DNA of 64,000 bases from [Clostridium] asparagiforme DSM 15981 (lineage in GTDB: Bacteria; Bacillota; Clostridia; Lachnospirales; Lachnospiraceae). The DNA lies in contig CP102272.1 in assembly GCA_025149125.1 (NCBI GenBank), forward strand, positions 1,984,001-2,048,000, in the 5' to 3' direction. The notes under the pieces are model-generated. The model saw only the letters and a program-made list of their open reading frames with translations, did no database searches and was not told the origin of the DNA. Positions 8,540 through 17,062 of the stretch are shown here, in pieces. The position numbers and the translations under genes are program-made. Position 1 is the stretch's first letter. Each line of letters starts with the position of its first letter.

Positions 8540-9394
8540 GTGAAAATAAGAGATATATTGGCGGCGGGAAAGCCCACCCTTTCCTTCGAGGTGTTTCCGC
8601 CCAAGACGGTGGACGCCTACGAGCCGGTGGAGCGCGCAGCCTGTGAGATTGCAAAGCTGAAACCCGCGTTTATGAGCGTTACATACGGGGCCGGAGGCGG
8701 AACCAGCCGTTATACGGTGGATATCGCCGACACCATCAAGGGGTACGGCGTCACGCCGCTGGCCCATCTCACCTGCGTGTCCTCCACCCGGGAGAAGGTG
8801 CACCAGGTATTGGACGAACTCAAGTCCAGGGGAATCGAGAATGTGCTGGCGCTGCGGGGAGATCTCCCCGCGGACGGGGAAACACCCCGGGAATACCGGT
8901 ACGCCTCCCAGCTGATCCGGGAGATCAAGGAGAGCGGCGATTTCTGCATCGGCGCGGCCTGTTATCCGGAGGGCCATGTGGAGTCGGCCAACAAGTCGGT
9001 GGATATGGATTATCTGAAGGAAAAGGTGGAGGCGGGGTGCGATTTCGTCACCACGCAGATGTTCTTTGACAACAGTATTTTATACAGCTATCTGTACCGG
9101 ATCCGGGAGAAGGGCATCACGGTGCCCGTGATCGCCGGAATTATGCCGGTGACCAACGCCAAACAGATCAGCCGCATCACCGGCATGTCCGGCACCTATC
9201 TGCCCGCCCGGTTCAAGGCCATTGTGGACCGGTTCGGGGACAACCCGGCGGCCATGAAGCAGGCGGGCATCGCCTACGCCACGGACCAGATCATCGACCT
9301 GATCGCCAACGGAGTGAACGGAATCCACGTTTATTCCATGAACAAGCCCGACGTGGCGGCCAGAATCCGGGAGAACCTGTCGGAGATTCTGTGA
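8540..9394 (+). CDS. metF: Methylenetetrahydrofolate reductase
   Basis: 284 residues with a GTG start behind GCGAGGAA. It reduces 5,10-methylene-THF to 5-methyl-THF, the methyl donor for MetH. The MetF barrel is recognised by the FEVFPPKT start, the VTYGAGG segment, LALRGDLP and the TQMFFDN motif near residue 180. It has the length of the bacterial catalytic domain, with no extra regulatory domain. It begins a co-directional group with the MetH reactivation domain, a threonine aldolase and metH, all part of one-carbon and methionine metabolism. Confidence 0.95.
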   Translation: MKIRDILAAGKPTLSFEVFPPKTVDAYEPVERAACEIAKLKPAFMSVTYGAGGGTSRYTVDIADTIKGYGVTPLAHLTCVSSTREKVHQVLDELKSRGIENVLALRGDLPADGETPREYRYASQLIREIKESGDFCIGAACYPEGHVESANKSVDMDYLKEKVEAGCDFVTTQMFFDNSILYSYLYRIREKGITVPVIAGIMPVTNAKQISRITGMSGTYLPARFKAIVDRFGDNPAAMKQAGIAYATDQIIDLIANGVNGIHVYSMNKPDVAARIRENLSEIL

Positions 9395-9432
9395 CGGCGT
9401 GCTTCTGATTGTGAGGGAAATGGAGGTTGCCT

Positions 9433-10080
9433 ATGGACCAGAGCGAGGTGAACCGGGGGGAGGTCCTCCGGTATATGGGCTGCAAGGGAGAGCAAAGCGA
9501 AGCGGTGCTTGCGCTGGTGGAGGACTGTCTGGCCCAGCTGGGCCAGGTCTGCGAGCCGCGCCATCTGACGGCCGTATTTCCGCTGTCTCTTTCGGGGGAG
9601 GGCTGGATTGACGGCGGCTGCTTTCGCGTCCGCAGTGAAAATCTGTCCCGTAATCTGGCGGACTGCCACAAAATGATCGTATTTGCAGCCACCCTGGGTA
9701 CGGGGGCGGATCACCTGATCCACAAGTACAGCCGCCTGGAAATGAGCCGGGCGGTGGTCATGCAGGCCGCCGCCGCGGCCATGATCGAGGAATACTGCGA
9801 TCAGGTGTGTTCCGCGCTGAAGGAAGAGTACGAGGCCCGGGGAGAGTATCTGCGGCCGCGGTTCAGCCCCGGCTACGGGGATTTTCCGCTGGAATGCCAG
9901 CCGGCCCTTTTGGGCACGCTGGAGGCTGGCAAGCGCATCGGCATCAAGCTGACGGACAGCCTGCTCATGATGCCGTCCAAGTCCGTGACCGCGGTCATGG
10001 GGATCAGTAAAAAGCCGCATCGCTGCGACGTCAGGGGCTGCGAGGCCTGCGGCAAGACGGACTGTGCCTACCGGAGGTAG
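9433..10080 (+). CDS. Stand-alone MetH reactivation (AdoMet-binding) domain protein
   Basis: 215 residues. The ATG at 9433 is chosen because it lies 6 nt after TGGAGG; a TTG at 9427 in the same frame would touch that site. The fold is that of the MetH activation domain: an RPRFSPGYGDFPLEC segment corresponds to the E. coli RPAPGYPAC region that binds S-adenosylmethionine, followed by LTDSLLMMPSKSVTAVMG. The C-terminus adds CxxCxxC-like cysteines (CDVRGCEACGKTDC). The downstream metH lacks this domain, so this protein probably re-methylates oxidised cobalamin on MetH in trans, as known for Thermotoga maritima. Confidence 0.88.
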   Translation: MDQSEVNRGEVLRYMGCKGEQSEAVLALVEDCLAQLGQVCEPRHLTAVFPLSLSGEGWIDGGCFRVRSENLSRNLADCHKMIVFAATLGTGADHLIHKYSRLEMSRAVVMQAAAAAMIEEYCDQVCSALKEEYEARGEYLRPRFSPGYGDFPLECQPALLGTLEAGKRIGIKLTDSLLMMPSKSVTAVMGISKKPHRCDVRGCEACGKTDCAYRR

Positions 10081-10185
10081 CGCGCGCATATCCGGACGGG
10101 TCCGGACCTGCATTTTTGCCGTTCGTCAATCGAGAATGGAGCACAACCTCATAGGCTGTGTCACAATATAAGGAGGAAGAGAAAA

Positions 10186-11220
10186 ATGATACGTTTTAAC
10201 TGTGATTACTGCGAGGGCGCGCACCAGCGCATTTTGGACAAGCTGGTGGAGACAAACATGGAGCAGACGCCCGGGTACGGGAACGATCACTTTTGCGCCG
10301 AGGCGGCTCAGATGATCCGCGATCTGTGCAAAGCGCCCGAGGCGGCGGTGCATTTCCTGACCGGGGGAACTCAGGCCAACTTAACGGTGATCGCGGCCGC
10401 GCTGCGTCCCCACCAGGGTGTGCTCTGCTCCGAGGCCGGACACATTGCGGTCCACGAGGCGGGGGCTGTGGAAGCCACGGGCCACAAGGTGCTGGGACTG
10501 TCCGCGCCCGACGGAAAGATCACAGCCCAGCAGGTGAAACAGGCCTATGTGGACCACATAAACGACGAGAGCTACGATCAGATCGTGCAGCCCGGCCTGG
10601 TGTACATTTCCCAGTCCACGGAGCTGGGCACCACCTATTCCAAAGCGGAGCTGGAGGAAATGTACCGGGTCTGCAAGGAGTGCGGGCTCTATCTCTACGT
10701 GGACGGCGCGCGTCTGGCCTACGCCCTGGGGGCTGAGGGAATGGACGTGGACTTTGAGGTTCTGGCGGCCAACTGCGACGTATTTTATATCGGAGGCACC
10801 AAGGTGGGCGCGCTGTTCGGCGAGGCCGTGGTGATCTTAAACGACGCGCTGAAAAAGGATTTCCGCTATATTATGCGCCAGGAAGGCGGTCTGGTGGCCA
10901 AGGGGCGTCTGCTGGGAATCCAGTTCTCCGAGCTTCTGCGCGACGGATTTTACATTGAAACGGGCCGCAGGGCCGACCGGCTGGCGGACGAGATCCGCAA
11001 AGCCTGTGAGGACCGGGGATATCCCTTCCTGGTGCCCAACAACACCAACCAGATATTCCCGGTGATCCCGGACGCCGTGCTGGAGAGCTGGAAGGACAAA
11101 TATGCCTTCGCATACCAGTGCCGCGTGGACGAGAGCCACAGCGCCGTGCGCTTCTGCACCAGCTGGGCCACCCGGCCGGAGGACGTGAAAGCCCTGGCCG
11201 ACGACATTCGCAACAGTTAA
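10186..11220 (+). CDS. ltaE: Low-specificity L-threonine aldolase, PLP-dependent
   Basis: 344 residues, the normal length. It cleaves threonine or allo-threonine to glycine and acetaldehyde. Visible are the N-terminal NMEQTPGYGND segment, FLTGGTQANL (cofactor phosphate loop), YVDGARLA, whose Asp contacts the PLP ring, and FYIGGTKVGAL with the Schiff-base Lys. It lies 13 bp before metH and feeds glycine, hence one-carbon units, into the same pathway. A related beta-eliminating lyase activity cannot be excluded. Confidence 0.88.
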   Translation: MIRFNCDYCEGAHQRILDKLVETNMEQTPGYGNDHFCAEAAQMIRDLCKAPEAAVHFLTGGTQANLTVIAAALRPHQGVLCSEAGHIAVHEAGAVEATGHKVLGLSAPDGKITAQQVKQAYVDHINDESYDQIVQPGLVYISQSTELGTTYSKAELEEMYRVCKECGLYLYVDGARLAYALGAEGMDVDFEVLAANCDVFYIGGTKVGALFGEAVVILNDALKKDFRYIMRQEGGLVAKGRLLGIQFSELLRDGFYIETGRRADRLADEIRKACEDRGYPFLVPNNTNQIFPVIPDAVLESWKDKYAFAYQCRVDESHSAVRFCTSWATRPEDVKALADDIRNS

Positions 11221-11233
11221 AGAGGACGGATAC

Positions 11234-13744
11234 ATGGATTTGTTAAGGGAAATGAGACAGCGCCGCCTGTTTTTCGACGGCGGCACGGGAAGCCTGTTAC
11301 AGGCCCAGGGGCTGAAAGCGGGGGAATTGCCGGAGGTGTGGAGCATCACACGCCCGGAGGTTTGCGTAAAGCTCCACCGGGATTACCTGGAAGCGGGCGC
11401 GGACATCATCAAGACCAATACGTTCGGAGCCAACGGGCTGAAATTTAAGGGGCGGGAAAATGCGTCCGGCGCGCAGGGGCCGGAGGCGGGTCTCCCCGCC
11501 GCAGACCGCCCGGCCGATTCCTACAGCGTGGACGAGATCGTCACCGCGGCTATGAAAAACGCCCGCCGGGCGGTGGCGGAGGCCGGTCACGGCTATATCG
11601 CCCTGGACCTTGGGCCAACGGGCAAGCTTCTAAAGCCACTGGGCGACCTGGATTTCGAGGCCGCGGTGGAGCTTTATAAGGAAGTGGTGAGGATAGGGCG
11701 CAGGGAAGGCGCGGATCTGGTGCTCATTGAGACCATGAGCGACAGCTATGAGCTGAAGGCCGCGGTGCTGGCCGCCAAGGAGGCGGGAGAGGGGTTACCG
11801 GTGTTCGCTACCGTCGTTTTCGACGGAAAGGGCAAGCTTTTGACCGGCGGAAACGTGGAGTCCACAGTGGCGCTGCTGGAAGGGCTGAGGGTGGACGCCC
11901 TTGGGATCAACTGCGGTCTGGGGCCGGTGCAGATGAAGGGGATCGTAGAAGAGCTTCTGAAGGTCTCCTCCCTGCCCGTGATCGTCAATCCCAACGCGGG
12001 CCTTCCCCGCAGCGAGAACGGGGTGACGCTCTACGACATCGACGGGGACCGGTTTGCCCAGGTGATGGAGGAGATCGCCCGCATGGGCGCCTGCTTCCTG
12101 GGGGGCTGCTGCGGCACTACGCCGGAGCACATTCAGAAGACCGTGGGCCGCTGCAAGGACGTGCCTCTGGTCTTGCCGCAGGCCAGGAAGCGCACGGTGA
12201 TTTCCTCTTATTCCCAGGCGGTGTGCATCGAGGGAAAGACCGTAATCATCGGCGAACGGATCAATCCGACCGGCAAATCCAAGTTTAAACAGGCTCTGCG
12301 GGATCACAATCTGGAGTATATTCTGAAAGAGGGCGTGACCCAGCAGGACAACGGGGCCCAGGTGCTGGACGTGAATGTGGGACTGCCGGAGATCGACGAG
12401 CCCTCCGTGATGGAGGAAGTGGTGAAGGAGCTGCAGGCCATTATCGACCTGCCCTTACAGATCGACACCTCCAATCCCCGGGCCATGGAGCGGGCCCTTC
12501 GGGTCTACAACGGCAAGGCGCTGATCAATTCCGTCAACGGCAAGGCCGAGGTGATGGATGAAATCTTCCCGCTGGTGGCCCGATACGGCGGCGCAGTGGT
12601 AGCGCTGTGCCTGGACGAGTCCGGGATACCGGAAACGGCCGAGGGCCGTATCCAGGTGGCGAAAAAGATCATCCGGGAGGCCGCCCGCTATGGCATCGGC
12701 ACCGAGGATCTGATCTTTGACGGACTGTGCATGACGGTCAGCTCCGACAGCAAAGGCGCGCTGACCACTCTGGAGACCCTGCGCCGCATTCGGGACGAAC
12801 TGGGCTGTAAGTCGGTGCTGGGCGTGTCCAATATTTCCTTCGGCCTGCCCCAGCGTGAGATCATCAACGCCTCGTTCTTCACTATGGCTATGGAGTGCGG
12901 CCTGAGCGCGGCTATCGTGAACCCCAATTCCGAGGCCATGATGCGGGCCTACTACAGCTTTAACGCGCTGATGGATATGGATCCCCAGTGCGGGGAATAT
13001 ATCCGTATCTATGGGGGTCAGGCGGGAAGCCTGGGGAAAACCCTGCCCCGGAATCCAGGTGCGGGAAGCGCCGGAGCTGCCGGCGCAGGCCCCGAATCCG
13101 CAGCCGCTTTCGAAATCGCCTCACGCCTGTCCGCCGCCATCGAGCGCGGCCTGAGGGAGGAGGCCCACCGGGCGGTGGGAGAGCTTCTTGAAACCCGGGA
13201 GCCTCTGGATGTGATCAACACCGAGATGATCCCGGCCCTGGACCGGGTGGGAAAGGGCTTTGAGGCCGGAACCATTTTCCTGCCTCAGCTGCTCATGAGC
13301 GCCGAGGCTGCAAAAGCGGCTTTTGAAGTGATCAAGGACCGGATGGCCAGTTCCGGTCAGGTGCAGGAGAAGAAGGGAACGATTATCCTGGCTACGGTGA
13401 AGGGCGACATCCACGACATCGGCAAGAACATCGTCAAGGTGCTGCTGGAAAACTACAGCTACGAGGTGATCGACCTGGGCCGGGACGTTCCGCCAAAGAC
13501 CATCGTGCAAACCGCAATGGAGCGGAAGGTCCGCCTGGTGGGCCTCAGCGCTCTGATGACCACCACGGTTCCCAGCATGGAGGAGACCATCCGTCTGCTG
13601 CGGGAGCAGCTGCCGGGCACCCTGGTGATGGTGGGCGGAGCCGTGCTGACGCCCGAATACGCCAGGACCATCGGAGCGGACGCTTACTGCCGGGACGCAA
13701 TGGCCTCGGTGAACTACGCGGAGGAAGTTTTCGCGGGGACGTGA
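11234..13744 (+). CDS. metH: Cobalamin-dependent methionine synthase lacking the reactivation domain
   Basis: 836 residues. Modules in order: homocysteine-binding barrel (1 to ~305) with zinc cysteines in GINCG and GGCCGTTPEH; pterin/methyl-THF domain (~330-600, opening VIIGERINPTGKSKF); Gly/Ala-rich linker (~597-625); helical cap; and B12-binding Rossmann domain with the DIHDIGKNIV motif near 724-733, whose His ligates cobalt. The C-terminal AdoMet domain of the ~1,230-residue E. coli enzyme is absent and is encoded at 9433-10080. There is a small extra segment in the first barrel (near residues 75-95) rich in Ala, Gly and Pro. Confidence 0.95.
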   Translation: MDLLREMRQRRLFFDGGTGSLLQAQGLKAGELPEVWSITRPEVCVKLHRDYLEAGADIIKTNTFGANGLKFKGRENASGAQGPEAGLPAADRPADSYSVDEIVTAAMKNARRAVAEAGHGYIALDLGPTGKLLKPLGDLDFEAAVELYKEVVRIGRREGADLVLIETMSDSYELKAAVLAAKEAGEGLPVFATVVFDGKGKLLTGGNVESTVALLEGLRVDALGINCGLGPVQMKGIVEELLKVSSLPVIVNPNAGLPRSENGVTLYDIDGDRFAQVMEEIARMGACFLGGCCGTTPEHIQKTVGRCKDVPLVLPQARKRTVISSYSQAVCIEGKTVIIGERINPTGKSKFKQALRDHNLEYILKEGVTQQDNGAQVLDVNVGLPEIDEPSVMEEVVKELQAIIDLPLQIDTSNPRAMERALRVYNGKALINSVNGKAEVMDEIFPLVARYGGAVVALCLDESGIPETAEGRIQVAKKIIREAARYGIGTEDLIFDGLCMTVSSDSKGALTTLETLRRIRDELGCKSVLGVSNISFGLPQREIINASFFTMAMECGLSAAIVNPNSEAMMRAYYSFNALMDMDPQCGEYIRIYGGQAGSLGKTLPRNPGAGSAGAAGAGPESAAAFEIASRLSAAIERGLREEAHRAVGELLETREPLDVINTEMIPALDRVGKGFEAGTIFLPQLLMSAEAAKAAFEVIKDRMASSGQVQEKKGTIILATVKGDIHDIGKNIVKVLLENYSYEVIDLGRDVPPKTIVQTAMERKVRLVGLSALMTTTVPSMEETIRLLREQLPGTLVMVGGAVLTPEYARTIGADAYCRDAMASVNYAEEVFAGT

Positions 13745-13790
13745 GCCAGGGCGTTACAGGGACGGATTCAATTTAATTTTTCATAGAAAT

Positions 13791-13824
13791 AAGGCGCTGT
13801 GGGACATATTCTCACAGCGCCTTA
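13791..13824. terminator. Bidirectional terminator between metH and the diguanylate cyclase gene
   Basis: AAGGCGCTGTG / CACAGCGCCTT, an 11-bp perfect stem with an 11-nt loop, between convergent genes. A T-rich tract follows on the plus side and an A-rich tract precedes it, so it can serve both strands. Confidence 0.85.
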
Positions 13825-13958
13825 CTTCTATCACGGCTGCCTCCTGTCTGATAGACCATAAAGCACAATATTCCGTTTGGCGGAACATGGATCCGTCAAA
13901 ATCATTCCCTTAATCCGGCTTCCATTGCGACGACGATGTGGGAACAGCCTCCCGCCCC

Positions 13959-15278
13959 TTATGCCGGAGGAAAATGGGCCGGTAAGGAGGCGACAACGGA
14001 CCGGATGCCGGAGTTGGAGCCCGCGGAGGAGATGTTTGTCCCACGCTCCGCCGCGGTTACGGGGAAGTCCTGAAAATCCGTCCCGAACGGGCATTCTCCG
14101 GACGAGGAGCCGTACAGGCGGCAGGCGCTCACCTTATTTTTTCCGGTTTCCTTGGAACGGTACAGCTGTTGGTCCGACAGCCGGACCAGGGCGTCGTAAT
14201 CCCGTTCATGTCTCAGTACGCCCGAGGCCAGCCCCAGGCTGATGGTCATATGGGGAGACACTCTGTGGTCGGGAGCGGGGATTTCGAGGCTTTCCACCAG
14301 CCTGCGCAGCCGTTCGGCCGCCCTGACCGCGTTGGCGTGGTCGATGCCGTAGAGAAGAATCTGGAATTCTTCCCCGCCGTACCGGCAGATCAGATCGGAA
14401 CTGCGGTGGATGCCGCCGGCCAGGGCGGAAGCGATCTGCTGAAGGCACAGATCCCCCTCGCAGTGGCCGTTGGCGTCGTTAAAGCGTTTGAAATAGTCGA
14501 TATCCACCATGATCACGGCGATGGGGATTTCCATGCGGATGGTGATTGGGAGAAGCTCTTCCAGTTTCTGGGCAAAACCGCAGCGGTTTAACAGGCGGGT
14601 CAGGGAGTCGTGGTGGGCCTGGTTCATGAGGCTTAGATTGGTCTCGTTGGCCTGGTACAGCTCCCGAAGGCTCCCGGTTATGCTGTGGTAACGGCTGCGG
14701 GAGAGAAAGACAGCCGCGCAGCAGAACAGGGCCATGTGGGAATAGATCATGGGCGGAGCCTGCCGAAGGCTGAACAGGCAGAAGGCCACCGAGGCGGTGA
14801 GAGAGATCGTGGTGACCAATTCCCGCAGGGTAAGCAGCGGGCACGCGGCGATGTAGAGCATGAACAGCAGATAATTCTCCATGGTGATGCGCTCCCGCAG
14901 GTTCAGGAACGTCATGGAGAGGCAGAAAAGCGCCATCACGGCGGTGAAGGCGTAGGTATGGTATTTCAGCCGGGTGGTACCGGCGCCGTTTGCCAATGCG
15001 CGGAACAGGTACTCGGTCAAAAAAATATTTCCGGCCATGATAAATACAAACAGCGCGATCACCGCCATATAGAGCTCGAACTGTCTTGTCCGGGCGTGGA
15101 TCATGCAGAAAATGCTGACATTGACAGCCTGCACGAGAATCATCATAATGGAAAAATTCAAAATCTGCCGCAGATTGCTCAGGCGGATTCTGTCGGTAAG
15201 CTGCCGTTCCGTCTGAGGCGTGGAATTCCGGCTCGGGCAGTTGGACCAGAATACGCTTTTTTTAACATTGTCTAACAT
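13959..15278 (-). CDS. Membrane-bound diguanylate cyclase (GGDEF)
   Basis: 439 residues. About six hydrophobic segments (residues 38-195) form an integral sensor region without a recognised extracellular domain. A GGDEF domain follows, with DSLTRLLNR at 224-232, DIDYFKRFND at 259-268 and the active-site GGEEF at 301-305. An intact inhibitory site RSSD lies at 292-295, so product feedback is expected. The catalytic residues look complete, so it should make cyclic di-GMP. The last ~50 residues are Ser/Gly-rich and unassigned. It is a lone gene, convergent with metH. Confidence 0.93.
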   Translation of the reverse strand: MLDNVKKSVFWSNCPSRNSTPQTERQLTDRIRLSNLRQILNFSIMMILVQAVNVSIFCMIHARTRQFELYMAVIALFVFIMAGNIFLTEYLFRALANGAGTTRLKYHTYAFTAVMALFCLSMTFLNLRERITMENYLLFMLYIAACPLLTLRELVTTISLTASVAFCLFSLRQAPPMIYSHMALFCCAAVFLSRSRYHSITGSLRELYQANETNLSLMNQAHHDSLTRLLNRCGFAQKLEELLPITIRMEIPIAVIMVDIDYFKRFNDANGHCEGDLCLQQIASALAGGIHRSSDLICRYGGEEFQILLYGIDHANAVRAAERLRRLVESLEIPAPDHRVSPHMTISLGLASGVLRHERDYDALVRLSDQQLYRSKETGKNKVSACRLYGSSSGECPFGTDFQDFPVTAAERGTNISSAGSNSGIRSVVASLPAHFPPA

Positions 15279-15386
15279 TTGTATTTCCTTTTCTCACAAG
15301 TTATTCCGCGCAAAATTACACATGTTAATTAGAATATGCGTGAAGGAGAGAAAATATAACCACGAGATGGAAAAATTTACACTTTC

Positions 15387-15414
15387 TTGACGGATGGGGT
15401 AGATGGAATATTCT
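15387..15414 (+). promoter_or_regulatory. Possible promoter for the Cys-rich small protein
   Basis: TTGACG (15387-15392), 16 bp, TATTCT (15409-15414), about 115 bp before the ATG. Two TTTGTAACA-like repeats near 15470-15510 lie between it and the gene and might be binding sites. Weak. Confidence 0.35.
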
Positions 15415-15529
15415 GGAGAATCATCCAGAAATTACCGCGCACAGATGAGGAAAAATGTGTTAATATAGATTTGTAACAAAAAAGAAATAATTTTGTAACA
15501 ATTTCAACGACGGAAAGTGAGGACAAACT

Positions 15530-15892
15530 ATGACAGTAACGATTCCCGCAATGGCGCTGGCAGCTATGGTTGGCTCCGGCTGCCCGGTAAACCAGGCGAA
15601 CATGAACCAGTACAGCCAGGTCATGAACAATCCCGGCAGCGCACAGCCTTACATACAGATGCAGAATGGGGGCGCAAGCCTGGACGCTCTGCTCCAGCAG
15701 ATGGGCGTTTCCTGCCCCGGCGGGATCTGCGACGGACTTGACAGCAACTGCCCCACCGGAAGCTGCGGCGCCGGACTGGACGGGAGCTGCTTTAACGGCG
15801 GCAACAACTGTGCGGGCCAAGGCAACAGCTGCGGTCTCCAGGGTTCCCGCACCGGCTGCGGCAGCCGGAATTACAGCGGCATTGATCGCTAA
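15530..15892 (+). CDS. Unknown Cys/Gly-rich small protein
   Basis: 120 residues, with GAGGA 7 nt before the ATG. The N-terminal third is mildly hydrophobic, the middle is Asn/Gln-rich, and the C-terminal half carries eight cysteines at 62, 67, 74, 79, 87, 94, 101 and 110 (a ninth is at 18). The pattern CPxGxC...GLDxxC appears twice (62-74 and 74-87). No known family is recognised. It could be a metal-binding or secreted protein, or a modified-peptide precursor, but no maturation enzyme is next to it. It is a single gene with its own leader and terminator. Confidence 0.7.
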   Translation: MTVTIPAMALAAMVGSGCPVNQANMNQYSQVMNNPGSAQPYIQMQNGGASLDALLQQMGVSCPGGICDGLDSNCPTGSCGAGLDGSCFNGGNNCAGQGNSCGLQGSRTGCGSRNYSGIDR

Positions 15893-15933
15893 ATGACAGA
15901 CTGATTCGACATTTTCAATACTCCTTTTATGAG

Positions 15934-15977
15934 AGGGGGCCCCAGAGGCCGGCGGCGGACTTTGGGGGCCCCTTTTT
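15934..15977. terminator. Terminator between the Cys-rich gene and the LysR gene
   Basis: AGGGGGCCCCAGA pairs imperfectly with TTTGGGGGCCCCT and is followed by TTTTT. It lies between convergent genes and may serve both. Confidence 0.7.
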
Positions 15978-15990
15978 ACGCCTGCAGAGC

Positions 15991-16920
15991 CTACATCCTT
16001 TTTTTCACAGTCTCAATAAAATCGCTGAAATACTGGGGCTGGTAATTGCCGCGCAGATAGCAGAGTGAGAGCTGCAGGATGGCCGCGGGATTGCCAAGGG
16101 AAAAGCAGATGGGTTTGAAGGGAAGCATCATATATTTAATATGGGTTTCCGCCGCAAAGCACACGCCCATGTCCTGGAGCACCATGCGCACGGACGCCTC
16201 GATGCTTCTGGTGGTGCACAGCACCCGGGGTGTGATCCCCGCGTCCTTCATGATCCGGTCCGCGGCCCTGCGGGTGCGCTGGTCGTTGGGCTGCATGATG
16301 AAATTCTCATCCTTGAAAAGGCTTAGGTCGATCTGCTTGTGCCTGGAACCGGGCCGGTCCACACCGGCGCCGGCCAGCGGGTGGGAGGGGGAGACGATCA
16401 GCATCACCTCATCGTCCCGGATGTGCTCGGCCACGATTCTGGGATCTTTTGGGATGTCGTTTAAAATGGCGAAGTCCACGTCGCCGTCCAGCAGCATATT
16501 TTCCAGAAATCCCGAGTGCAGCTCCGTGATGATAATGTCCACATTCGGGTATTGCCGGGAAAAGGGGGGGAGGATCCGGGGCAGAATGTTGGGGCTTCGC
16601 AGCACCGGCAGGGCGAGCCTGAGCCTTCCCTGCTTTTGTTTGTTGATATCGCTGAGCTCGTTTTGCAGTTCCTGCTCGATCTCCATGATCCGCTTCGCGT
16701 GGTACAGAAAGCGTTCGCCCTCGTAGGTCAGAAGAAAACGGTTACCCACGCGCTGGAACAGCGTGACGCCGATGCGCTTTTCCAGATTGCTGATAAAACG
16801 GCTGAGGGCCGGCTGGGAGATGTAAAGGGATTCGGCGGCGGCAGTGATGCTGTCGTACTGAGCCACCGCGGCCACATACTCCATATTCTTGTTGCTGATT
16901 TGCATACCGCTTGGATTCAT
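15991..16920 (-). CDS. LysR-family transcriptional regulator of the adjacent catabolic cluster
   Basis: 309 residues if translation starts at the ATG at 16920, which has CGGAGA upstream. The upstream ATG at 16938 lies inside a palindrome and has no good site. The N-terminal winged helix (YVAAVAQYDSITAAAESLYISQPALSRFI) and the following linker helix are typical, and the C-terminal two-lobed effector domain starts near residue 90. It is transcribed away from the DUF6282/GalB/TRAP cluster across 142 bp that holds LysR-type operator sequences, so it is most likely the cluster's inducer-responsive activator. Confidence 0.92.
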   Translation of the reverse strand: MNPSGMQISNKNMEYVAAVAQYDSITAAAESLYISQPALSRFISNLEKRIGVTLFQRVGNRFLLTYEGERFLYHAKRIMEIEQELQNELSDINKQKQGRLRLALPVLRSPNILPRILPPFSRQYPNVDIIITELHSGFLENMLLDGDVDFAILNDIPKDPRIVAEHIRDDEVMLIVSPSHPLAGAGVDRPGSRHKQIDLSLFKDENFIMQPNDQRTRRAADRIMKDAGITPRVLCTTRSIEASVRMVLQDMGVCFAAETHIKYMMLPFKPICFSLGNPAAILQLSLCYLRGNYQPQYFSDFIETVKKRM

Positions 16921-16936
16921 GATAATTTCTCCGATC

Positions 16937-16951
16937 ATAACATTATGTTAT
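16937..16951. promoter_or_regulatory. LysR-type operator, T-N11-A palindrome
   Basis: ATAACATTATGTTAT, a 15-bp palindrome that fits the T-N11-A rule for LysR binding. It lies 17 bp before the chosen LysR start, which suggests autoregulation. Confidence 0.6.
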
Positions 16952-16973
16952 TATTTTTATTTGTTTTATGCAT

Positions 16974-17021
16974 TTGACTTATTATAAATCAATGATAGAA
17001 TAAAAATATAGTAAAAGTCAA
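16974..17021. promoter_or_regulatory. Inverted repeat TTGACTT / AAGTCAA in the divergent promoter region
   Basis: TTGACTT (16974-16980) and its exact complement AAGTCAA (17015-17021) are 41 bp apart start to start, close to four helical turns. The arms could be the recognition and activation half-sites for the LysR tetramer, and the first arm also resembles a -35 box. The segment is very A/T-rich. Confidence 0.4.
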
Positions 17022-17062
17022 TAATTTTTTTCTCATTTTTCAAATTTTATTGGAGGTATTAT

